Shown here: positions 1-5,468 of the stretch, one piece after another | Numbering within the stretch: position 1 is the first letter of the stretch | How the letters are laid out: each line of letters starts with the position of its first letter | Assembly (NCBI GenBank): GCA_947653315.1 | Contig: CANTGP010000224.1 | Span: 1 to 5,499, forward strand | DNA from: an uncultured Lachnospiraceae bacterium | GTDB lineage: Bacteria > Bacillota > Clostridia > Lachnospirales > Lachnospiraceae | Direction: 5' to 3' | DNA length: 5,499 nt | Notes under the pieces: model-generated | The model's input: the letters and a program-made list of their open reading frames with translations, nothing else | Told to the model about the DNA's origin: nothing | Databases searched by the model: none | Translations under genes and position numbers: made by a program

Positions 1-8
1 GAAAAAGT

Positions 9-70
9 GCACGGAAAACCGGGACATGCCATCCCGCTGCCGCCGCCCCGCCAAAAAATCCCTTCCGTGC
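9..70 (+). repeat. 62-bp structured repeat, copy 1
   Basis: This segment starts with GCACGGA and ends with its reverse complement TCCGTGC, so its ends can pair. Inside it CGGGA (20-24) and TCCCG (32-36) form a small hairpin with a 7-nt loop. It matches the reverse complement of 5360-5422 at about 53 of 62 aligned positions with one gap, by hand alignment, and the similarity stops at the palindromic ends. The paired ends and the inner stem are kept while the hairpin loop differs. It could be a dispersed REP- or MITE-like unit or a structured RNA element; no known family was recognised. Confidence 0.65.
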
Positions 71-221
71 GTCCGGCATCCGCTTCCACACTTTAGCGGT
101 GTTTTCCCAATCCGCTATAAAGTTATCGCCCCTGTGTTCCGATATATGAAATACAGGGGCGGGTATCTTGGCCGGATATCCGGATTCTGGAATTTGAAAT
201 CGTTTAACCACGGATGGTGTC

Positions 222-227
222 TATAAT
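222..227 (+). promoter_or_regulatory. Perfect TATAAT, possible sigma-A -10 box
   Basis: TATAAT matches the vegetative -10 consensus exactly. The best -35-like sequence, TTGAAA at 194-199, is 22 bases upstream, which is too far, and TTTAAC at 203-208 is too close. There is no correctly placed extended -10 TG. A hairpin and a T-run follow within 40 bases, so any transcript would soon meet a terminator-like site. It may be a chance match. Confidence 0.25.
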
Positions 228-242
228 GCGGCGGAGCCGCAG

Positions 243-261
243 GATGGACGCCATCTTTTTT
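243..261 (+). terminator. Short hairpin with T6 tail
   Basis: GATGG (243-247) and CCATC (251-255) pair across a 3-nt loop, and six T residues follow (256-261). The stem is only about 5-7 bp, counting A-T and G-T pairs into the T-run, so it would be a weak intrinsic terminator. It could end transcription entering from the left through the hairpin cluster. Confidence 0.35.
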
Positions 262-451
262 GGATTAGCACGCGGGCAGTCCGGATAAGGGTGGCAGCAA
301 AGCGGACGGACGCCCGGTGCGCGGGTTCATGGCAGCAGTATCGCGCAGCATGTGCGGAAACGCGGACGGAAAAATCGGAAACCGTCATGCGGTGGGGTAC
401 ACTCATGAGGATGGACCGGACAAAAATGGTTAAACGGGGAAAGGAGTTCAT

Positions 452-1567
452 ATGCGGATCGGTTCATCGGATATCGGGATGAAGTCCATGAGGAGCTGTC
501 ATTCTTATATGGAAAGCAGTACCAGTATGATGGTGATGGTTGGAACGAAAGGGCTGTTGTCCGATCCAAAGCCGGACGGGAGCTTGGCAAACAATATTTT
601 GGTCGGTGCGGAATTAAAGAAGAAGTATGAGGGAGAACAGACTTACGAGGAAAAGAAAAACGCCCTGCAGGAGAAGATGAATGAAATGAGCTCCAATTCG
701 CGGGTCGGCAGGCTGCAAAAGCTGCAGAGCAAGAGGAATTCCCTGAACGCCGTGCGGGAAAGCTGTGTGCAGTACTTAATCAAGATTTTCCTTGGGGACC
801 AGGAGCGGTTGAAAGGGGGATTTTCCTATGAGAATTTACAGCCCGTAACAAGCGACAGGGTGCTGGAAACTCTTTACTATGAAAAGGAAACCTACTATAC
901 GGAAAGTGAAAACACCTTTTTTTCCACGGAAGGAACCGTGAAGACGGCGGACGGAAAGGAAATCCGGATTAACCTGGACGTGGAGATGGGCAGGAGCTTT
1001 TCCGCTTATTACAAGGAACATTACGAGCAGGTGCGGGAGAGGATGCGGGATCCTTTGGTGATTAATTTGGAGGGGAACGCGGCAGGGCTTTCCGATGAGA
1101 CATTTTTCTTTGACATTGACGCGGACGGAAGGAAAGAGGAAATCTCCATGCTGGCAAAGGGCAGCGGTTACCTTGCCCTGGATAAAAACGGGGACGGCAT
1201 CATTAACGACGGCAGTGAATTGTTCGGTGCGGAATCGGGGGACGGTTTTGCGGATTTGGCAGCATACGATTCCGACGGGAACGGCTGGATTGACGAAGGT
1301 GATGAAGTGTGGGAGAAGCTGCTCATATGGATGAAGGATGAAAACGGGGAGGAAAAATGCTATAAACTTGCCGAGAAAGGCGTGGGAGCCATTTATACCG
1401 GAAGCGCATCCACGGATTTTTCCTTAAACGGGGCGGACAATACGGTAAACGGGCGGATACGTAAGACGGGGATTTTCCTGTATGAGAACGGTCTGGCAGG
1501 TACCGTGCAGCATGTGGATGTGGCGGACCACAGCCAGGGGACGGGGCATTTTGAAGCGGTAAGCTGA
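452..1567 (+). CDS. EF-hand-like Asp/Gly-loop protein, function unknown
   Basis: A 371-residue protein. The start is supported by GGAAAGGAG ending five bases before the ATG, with an in-frame TAA at 431-433 just upstream. No signal peptide or membrane segment is visible, so it is probably cytoplasmic. Residues about 55-110 are charged and helical and may form a coiled coil. Residues 221-290 carry three Asp-rich loops: DIDADG (221), DKNGDGIINDGSE (244) and DSDGNGWIDEGDE (273). The last two resemble EF-hand calcium loops, but the acidic residue expected at loop position 12 sits at 13 in the second loop, and in the third both 12 and 13 are acidic. The block continues through ELFGAESGDGF and a GVGAI segment, a layout I recall from uncharacterised bacterial EF-hand proteins. 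Calcium binding is an inference. The neighbouring sporulation genes do not establish a sporulation role. Confidence 0.85.
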   Translation: MRIGSSDIGMKSMRSCHSYMESSTSMMVMVGTKGLLSDPKPDGSLANNILVGAELKKKYEGEQTYEEKKNALQEKMNEMSSNSRVGRLQKLQSKRNSLNAVRESCVQYLIKIFLGDQERLKGGFSYENLQPVTSDRVLETLYYEKETYYTESENTFFSTEGTVKTADGKEIRINLDVEMGRSFSAYYKEHYEQVRERMRDPLVINLEGNAAGLSDETFFFDIDADGRKEEISMLAKGSGYLALDKNGDGIINDGSELFGAESGDGFADLAAYDSDGNGWIDEGDEVWEKLLIWMKDENGEEKCYKLAEKGVGAIYTGSASTDFSLNGADNTVNGRIRKTGIFLYENGLAGTVQHVDVADHSQGTGHFEAVS

Positions 1568-1583
1568 AAGAAACCGTCCGGAA

Positions 1584-1645
1584 GGATGGAAGTGGAAATA
1601 CCGGTGGGATGAGGGTGAAAATATCCCCGTGGATGGAGGTGAAAA
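1584..1645 (+). repeat. Degenerate 24-nt tandem repeat, three units
   Basis: Three successive units begin with GGATG at 1584, 1607 and 1631, giving spacings of 23 and 24 bases. Units two and three share 13 of their first 15 bases, a GGATG...GGTGAAAA pattern; unit one is more diverged. The third unit contains an ATG at 1629 in frame with spoIID, but it lacks a ribosome binding site and lies upstream of the likely promoter, so it is not used as the start here. Confidence 0.55.
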
Positions 1646-1672
1646 GAAGAAACAGGAATGTGGAAAATGCAG

Positions 1673-1702
1673 GCATAGAGTAACAGCCCATGCACATACA
1701 AT
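1673..1702 (+). promoter_or_regulatory. Candidate sigma-E promoter of spoIID
   Basis: The -10 element CATACAAT (1695-1702) fits the sigma-E consensus CATACAnT. Fifteen bases upstream, GCATAGA (1673-1679) resembles the sigma-E -35 element (K-M-ATATT), with mismatches in the last positions. Transcription would begin near 1709, which leaves a very short leader before the ATG at 1719. In Bacillus subtilis spoIID is transcribed by mother-cell sigma-E, so position and type agree with the gene. Confidence 0.65.
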
Positions 1703-1718
1703 AGTGTGGGGGTGCCGC

Positions 1719-2729
1719 ATGAGAAGAAAAGAAACCATGAAAAACGTCGTAAAATACAGAAGGATTGCACTCAAAGCCGGTTACCGGGATTTGGGTGCGG
1801 TTCTTCTGTTTCTTTTGCTTGTGCCTTATGTGGTGTCTTTTTTCTTCGGAAATACGGGCCAGGGGGCCGTAGGGGAAGGGGAAGAAGAACCCGTGGCGGA
1901 GGAAGGGATGTTCCGGGAGGATGCCGGAAAGGAAGAGTATATCGTTTATAATAAAACACCGGCGGGAACGGAGCGGATTCCTTTGGAAACTTATCTGACG
2001 GGATACCTGCCGACAACCATTGACATGAATTATGAAATGGAAGCGTTAAAGGCGCAGGCGGTCGTGCTGCGCACGGAGCTGATGAAACTGGCGGAAGAAG
2101 GGGGAAAGCATATTTACGTGGAAAGCGGGAGCGTTCCGGTGGGGGAGGAGGCATATGAGCGGAGTAAAGAGGCGGTAAGCAGCACCAGGGGGATGTTCCT
2201 GATGTACGAAGGGGAAATCATTGCGGCGCCTTATTTTGCCGTAAGCGCGGGAGCGACGCGCAACGGGAATGAAGTATTCGGAAGCGGGGAATACGGTTAT
2301 TTAAAATCGGTCATGTGCGGCAGGGATTTTACGTCGGAGGAGTATACGGGAAGTGTACGGGTGGGCAGGCATACGTTTTGGAAACGGCTGGGGGAATTTA
2401 TGCAGGATATGCAGTATGAGGAGGAGAAAACGGCGCAGGAGCAGCTAGTCCTTACCAGGGACAGGGCAGGATATGTGACGGAAGTGTCATTAAACGGGTC
2501 ATGCCTGTCAGGGGAAGTATTCCGGGAAGCCTTCGGATTAAAATCTTCCTGTTTTGAAATCGTGGACGAAGGGAATACGGTGGTCCTGAAAACAAAAGGA
2601 GTGGGGCACGGGCTGGGGTTTTGCCAGTACGGGGCGAACGAGGCGGCAAAAAGGGGAAACGATTACATCGACATTTTAAACTATTTCTTTTCCGGTACCG
2701 TCATGGAAAAAATCGGGGAATCCGGCTGA
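1719..2729 (+). CDS. spoIID: Stage II sporulation protein D, probable catalytic-site variant
   Basis: In model spore formers SpoIID is a membrane-anchored lytic transglycosylase that trims peptidoglycan glycan strands during engulfment, acting from the mother cell with SpoIIM and SpoIIP. This 336-residue protein has one membrane segment (about 24-43), an acidic linker, then the SpoIID/LytB domain: IPLETYLTG (87-95), the signature EALKAQA (108-114) and RTE (118-120), and near the C-terminus GVGHGLGFCQYGA (294-306). In a gapless alignment to the usual GxxxxEMP...EALKAQA pattern, the catalytic Glu (E88 in B. subtilis, from memory) is Thr100 and the following MP is Ile-Asp. The Cys/His cluster common after this point in the family is also absent. 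The start at 1719 has a weak GGGGGTG site and lies just after the sigma-E-like promoter; ATG 1737 is an alternative, while ATG 1629 is unlikely. The family call is firm; enzyme activity is doubtful. Confidence 0.9.
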   Translation: MRRKETMKNVVKYRRIALKAGYRDLGAVLLFLLLVPYVVSFFFGNTGQGAVGEGEEEPVAEEGMFREDAGKEEYIVYNKTPAGTERIPLETYLTGYLPTTIDMNYEMEALKAQAVVLRTELMKLAEEGGKHIYVESGSVPVGEEAYERSKEAVSSTRGMFLMYEGEIIAAPYFAVSAGATRNGNEVFGSGEYGYLKSVMCGRDFTSEEYTGSVRVGRHTFWKRLGEFMQDMQYEEEKTAQEQLVLTRDRAGYVTEVSLNGSCLSGEVFREAFGLKSSCFEIVDEGNTVVLKTKGVGHGLGFCQYGANEAAKRGNDYIDILNYFFSGTVMEKIGESG

Positions 2730-2734
2730 AAACT

Positions 2735-2763
2735 GAATAAAGAATCACAAACAGGTAAAACTA
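2735..2763 (+). promoter_or_regulatory. Candidate sigma-F promoter of spoIIQ
   Basis: GGTAAAACTA (2754-2763) matches every specified position of the sigma-F -10 consensus G-G-n-R-A-n-A-M-T-W. GAATA (2735-2739), 14 bases upstream, matches four of five positions of the -35 consensus G-Y-W-T-A. Sigma-G recognises related sequences, so forespore control by either factor is possible. Transcription would start near 2770, about 50 bases before the spoIIQ start. In B. subtilis and Clostridioides difficile spoIIQ depends on sigma-F. Confidence 0.55.
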
Positions 2764-2806
2764 TCGGTGAGGAATCAAAAAGAAGAACCCTGACATAAAT
2801 CGGATT

Positions 2807-2812
2807 AGGAGG
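2807..2812 (+). promoter_or_regulatory. Ribosome binding site fixing the spoIIQ start
   Basis: AGGAGG is a perfect Shine-Dalgarno core. It lies one base from the in-frame ATG at 2814, which is too close, and seven bases from the ATG at 2820, which is ideal. The start is therefore placed at 2820, giving a protein two residues shorter than the longest frame. Confidence 0.85.
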
Positions 2813-2819
2813 AATGAAA

Positions 2820-3809
2820 ATGAGAAGAAGAAACAGGGAAGGAGTCAGGAAGGAAAGAATCATCATGGCTCTCTCATCGGTATTTGTACTGGCGGCTTTA
2901 ACGGCGACGGGATTGTTTATCCGCGGGAAAGACGAGGACAAGTCGGACGGATATGTGGTGGATTTCAGTTCCATGGAGGAAAATGCGAAGGAACTGGCGC
3001 AGGGCGAAAATGCCGCGCCTGCCGGACAAAAAAAGGACATGCCGGAAACCATGGACAATGCGGTAACGTCGGATGATTTGGACTATGACCCTTATTACCA
3101 GGAAACAAATTCCACAAATGTGGAGAATGAAGAAAATGCGGAAAACGGGGAAACGCCGGAAGGAAAAACGGACGCCGGTAAGGCGGAATCCGCGGACGGA
3201 AAGGAAAAGGGAGTCCGGAAAGAAGATAAGGACAAGGAAAAAAACGAGAACGGCGAGGAAGGCATGATTGACGGAACACAGGAGTCTGCGGACAGTGGTG
3301 CAGAGGACGGCATGTCAGAGGAAGTGGCAGCCATGGCAGAAATGGAAGATACCATGGCAATCGCGACTTCCACGTCCATCCAGCCCGCATTGACGTTCGG
3401 CGACGGGGATACGCTTGCCTGGCCCATTGTCGGCAACGTACTGGTTAATTACAGCATGGACAAGACGGTTTATTTCCCTACACTGGAACAGTATAAGTAC
3501 AATCCGGCCATCATCATCGCCGCAGTGGAAGGGGAAACCATTACGGCGGCAGCAAACGGTAAGGTGAGCAGCATCATGCAAGACCGTGAACTCGGAAACG
3601 TGGTGGTCATGGAATTGGGCAACGGCTATGAGCTGACTTACGGACAGTTAAAGGATATTACGGTGTCGGAGGGCGGATTTGTCAGTCAGGGTGAAATCAT
3701 CGGCAGCGTGGCGGCTCCCACTAAATATTTTTCGGTGGAAGGGTGCAATGTATACTTTAAACTGACCAAAGACGGGGTACCGGTGAATCCCATGACAAAA
3801 TTAAAATAG
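2820..3809 (+). CDS. spoIIQ: SpoIIQ-like protein with degenerate M23 (LytM) domain
   Basis: SpoIIQ sits in the forespore membrane and binds SpoIIIAH across the intermembrane space, forming the engulfment zipper and feeding channel. This 329-residue protein has a basic N-terminus, one membrane segment (about 13-34), a long acidic low-complexity linker rich in Glu, Asp, Lys, Asn and Gly (about 36-185), then an M23-type domain (about 198-329). The fold signature AAxxGxxIxAAANGKV and the YGQLK and VEGxNxYF segments align with M23 motifs, but the key residues are replaced: the first HxxxD motif is Asn228...Ile232, the YxHL His is Gln276, and the HxH pair is Asn310/Tyr312. It is therefore predicted not to bind zinc or cut peptidoglycan. 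B. subtilis SpoIIQ is also degenerate, though less fully. The gene follows spoIID by 90 bases, the same order as in C. difficile. A generic M23-family protein is the alternative call, but promoter type and context favour SpoIIQ. Confidence 0.82.
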   Translation: MRRRNREGVRKERIIMALSSVFVLAALTATGLFIRGKDEDKSDGYVVDFSSMEENAKELAQGENAAPAGQKKDMPETMDNAVTSDDLDYDPYYQETNSTNVENEENAENGETPEGKTDAGKAESADGKEKGVRKEDKDKEKNENGEEGMIDGTQESADSGAEDGMSEEVAAMAEMEDTMAIATSTSIQPALTFGDGDTLAWPIVGNVLVNYSMDKTVYFPTLEQYKYNPAIIIAAVEGETITAAANGKVSSIMQDRELGNVVVMELGNGYELTYGQLKDITVSEGGFVSQGEIIGSVAAPTKYFSVEGCNVYFKLTKDGVPVNPMTKLK

Positions 3810-3886
3810 AAAAATAAAAGAAAGAAATGTGTTTGGATATAAACGTGTTAGGAAATGAAAGCGAAAGAGGTATCGCGGTAAGAAAG

Positions 3887-3960
3887 CCGGAGCGGATGGC
3901 GTTTTTCCCGGGGAGAGGAGTACCGCTTCCCCGGAAAAGCGCGGTGCGTCTCCGGTTTTT
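3887..3960 (+). terminator. Intrinsic terminator after spoIIQ
   Basis: A long two-part hairpin is followed directly by five T residues (3956-3960). The outer stem is CCGGAG (3887-3892) with CTCCGG (3950-3955). The inner stem pairs 3899-3914 with 3928-3942, about 15 bp including one G-T pair and one bulged C, closing a 13-nt loop. It lies about 80 bases past the spoIIQ stop and should separate that gene from the amidohydrolase. No convincing promoter was found between this hairpin and the next gene. Confidence 0.7.
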
Positions 3961-3988
3961 AAACCCGAACCCCAAAATAAAAACCGGA
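3951..3988 (+). other. 11-bp inverted repeat overlapping the terminator
   Basis: TCCGGTTTTTA (3951-3961) and TAAAAACCGGA (3978-3988) are perfect reverse complements across 16 bases. The left arm is also the closing strand and T-run of the preceding terminator, so the two structures exclude each other. The right arm ends four bases before the amidohydrolase ribosome binding site (GGAGG at 3993). Read-through transcripts would carry this hairpin; a role in expression is inference. It also contains TTTTTA/TAAAAA, so it could serve as a terminator arm on either strand. Confidence 0.45.
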
Positions 3989-4008
3989 AAGCGGAGGAAG
4001 GACGCGGC

Positions 4009-5232
4009 ATGGAAAAATTTTTAATACACGGCAGGATTCTAACCATGGCGGAACATCCTGACAGGAAAAAAGGAAGTTCCGGCGCCGGACAGGAACAGGC
4101 GGAATATCAGGACGGCTACGTGCATATCGTGGACGGAAAAATAGCCGGAATCGGGGATATGTCAAAATGGCAGAAACCGGAAGGGGCGGACGTAATGGAC
4201 GTGGGAGGCAGACTAATCATGCCGGGAATCATCGAAGCCCACTGCCATATGGGGATTACGGAGGAAAAGAAAGGAATGGAAGGGGACGACTGCAACGAAA
4301 ACGTGGAGCCGGTAACCCCTTTTTTGCGCGCCATAGACGCGGTAAATTCCATGGACGCGGCATTTGACGATGCCGTGAGGGCAGGAATTACGTCCGCCAT
4401 GATCGGACCGGGAAGCTCCAACGTGGTAGGCGGGCAGTTTGCCTTCGTAAAAACAAAAGGCAGGCGGATTGACGACCTGATCGTAATGGCGCCTGCGGCA
4501 ATGAAAGTAGCCTTCGGGGAAAACCCGAAAGTAAACTATTCGGGGCAGGGCAAAATGCCCGTAACCAGAATGGCAATTGCCGGACTGCTGCGGGAAGAAC
4601 TATTTAAGGCAAAAAAATACTGGGAACAAAAAAAGCGCCGGGAAGCGCAACGGGAGGAAACACCGGAATGGGAAGAAGACTTCCGCTATGAATGCTGGGT
4701 CCCCGTTTTTGACAAAAAAATCCCGCTGAAAGCCCACGTCCACCGCGTGGACGACATCTTTACCGCCATCCGCATCGCAAAAGAATACGACCTAAACATG
4801 ACCTTAGACCACTGCAGCGAAGGCCACCTCGTGGCAGAAGAACTGGCAAAAGAAGGCTTCCCAGCAATCGTGGGACCGGACCTATCCAGCAGGAGCAAAA
4901 TAGAGGTACAGAACGTAGCGTTTAAAACCGCCGGAATCCTAAATGCGGCAGGAGTAAAAGTCGCAATCACCACGGACCATCCGGTATCCCTCATCCAATC
5001 CCTGCCCATCTGCGCCGGCTTCTGCGTAAAATCAGGAATGGACATGGATGCCGCCATGCGCGCCATAACGATCCACGCCGCGCAAATCTGCAACGTAGCC
5101 GACCGGGTAGGCAGCCTGGAAGTAGGAAAAGACGCCGACATCGCAGTCTTTGAAGGAAACCCGCTGGAAGTATTTACGGAAACCTACTGCACACTGATTA
5201 ACGGGGAAGTAGTCTATATGCGCGGGCAATAA
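4009..5232 (+). CDS. Metal-dependent amidohydrolase (HutI-like superfamily)
   Basis: A 407-residue cytoplasmic enzyme of the amidohydrolase superfamily, close in pattern to the imidazolonepropionase-like COG1228 group; its substrate cannot be told from sequence. It has the N-terminal beta-sandwich strand pattern (VHIVDGKIAGIG, 38-49), then GRLIMPGIIEAHCHMG (67-82) with metal ligands His78 and His80, the segment around KAHVHRVDDI (241-250) with His243/His245, DHCSEGH (267-273), and TTDHP (321-325) with the likely catalytic Asp323. It ends with the usual VGSLEVGKDADIAVF strand (367-381). Residues about 16-31 are a hydrophilic insert before the first sandwich strands, and 200-225 are highly charged. 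The start has GGAGGAAGG (3993-4001) seven bases upstream. The coding strand becomes visibly more C-rich after about 4690 than in the preceding genes. It sits beyond a terminator, so co-transcription with spoIIQ is unlikely. Confidence 0.9.
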   Translation: MEKFLIHGRILTMAEHPDRKKGSSGAGQEQAEYQDGYVHIVDGKIAGIGDMSKWQKPEGADVMDVGGRLIMPGIIEAHCHMGITEEKKGMEGDDCNENVEPVTPFLRAIDAVNSMDAAFDDAVRAGITSAMIGPGSSNVVGGQFAFVKTKGRRIDDLIVMAPAAMKVAFGENPKVNYSGQGKMPVTRMAIAGLLREELFKAKKYWEQKKRREAQREETPEWEEDFRYECWVPVFDKKIPLKAHVHRVDDIFTAIRIAKEYDLNMTLDHCSEGHLVAEELAKEGFPAIVGPDLSSRSKIEVQNVAFKTAGILNAAGVKVAITTDHPVSLIQSLPICAGFCVKSGMDMDAAMRAITIHAAQICNVADRVGSLEVGKDADIAVFEGNPLEVFTETYCTLINGEVVYMRGQ

Positions 5233-5287
5233 AAAAATATGACAAACCCAAAATAGAAAAGAAATACCGCACTCCATCCCCCAATTT

Positions 5288-5364
5288 TGTTATACCCAGC
5301 ACGAACCGGACAACGATTAGCAGTGAATCCGCCGACGTTCCCCATTCCTGTCAAACCCAGCACG
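5288..5364 (+). repeat. 16-nt direct repeat pair, 61-bp period
   Basis: TGTTATACCCAGCACG (5288-5303) and TGTCAAACCCAGCACG (5349-5364) agree at 14 of 16 bases; the last ten are identical. The second copy runs into the left end of the 63-bp structured repeat. After the first copy, GCACGAACCGGACA loosely resembles the beginning of the structured repeat at 9-26, so a decayed further copy is possible. Confidence 0.5.
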
Positions 5365-5422
5365 GAGGGGAGTTTTTTTCGGGGCGGCTGCTGCGGGAAT
5401 GCCTGTCCCGGATTTTCCGTGC
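5360..5422 (-). repeat. 63-bp structured repeat, copy 2 (inverted)
   Basis: This is the inverse-orientation partner of 9-70. It has the same paired ends GCACGGA (5360-5366) and TCCGTGC (5416-5422) and the same inner stem CGGGA/TCCCG (5394-5398 with 5406-5410). A T7 run (5373-5379) sits between the left end and the GC-rich core; the corresponding run in copy 1 is A6. It lies 127 bases past the amidohydrolase stop and could also be a 3' processing or termination structure, but no usual stem-plus-T-run order is seen. Confidence 0.65.
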
Positions 5423-5468
5423 TTCGTTTCCGGCGGGAGTTTCTTAGCAGAATGCGGATACTTAAGGG

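Larger units (their letters stand above)
71..451. other. Noncoding 5' region with clustered hairpins
   Basis: No convincing gene lies here. The first part is dense in inverted repeats: TAGCGG/CCGCTA (94-99 with 112-117), CGCCCCTGT/ACAGGGGCG (127-135 with 153-161, a perfect 9-bp stem), the 12-bp palindrome CCGGATATCCGG (172-183), and GCGGC/GCCGC (228-240). From 262 on the sequence is purine-rich, with GCGGACGGA occurring twice (302-310 and 362-370). The frame 269-433 is open and reads Asp/Gly-rich, but has no start codon with a ribosome binding site. The region could be a gene-end spacer, a structured leader or a decayed coding remnant. Confidence 0.5.

Noticed and set aside
26..226. 66-residue + strand open frame
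   Set aside because: It overlaps the structured repeat and several hairpins, has no ribosome binding site, and its translation is Arg/Pro/Cys-rich without recognisable motifs.
1629..1718. Longer N-terminus for SpoIID starting at 1629
   Set aside because: The ATG lies within the tandem repeat, upstream of the likely sigma-E promoter, without a ribosome binding site. The added residues are unlike a SpoIID N-terminus.
1323..1774. Three long overlapping minus-strand frames (about 116-125 residues)
   Set aside because: They lie opposite the end of the EF-hand-like gene and the start of spoIID. Their Ser/Pro/Phe-rich composition is what the reverse of purine-rich coding DNA gives, and no start signals are present.
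2965..3436. Minus-strand frames of 113 and 141 residues inside spoIIQ
   Set aside because: They mirror the acidic low-complexity linker of spoIIQ, which gives Ser/Pro/Phe-rich reverse translations. No independent evidence supports them.
3827..4024. 65-residue + strand frame between spoIIQ and the amidohydrolase
   Set aside because: It covers the terminator hairpin and runs over the amidohydrolase start. It lacks a ribosome binding site, and its Arg/Lys/Pro-rich translation looks noncoding.
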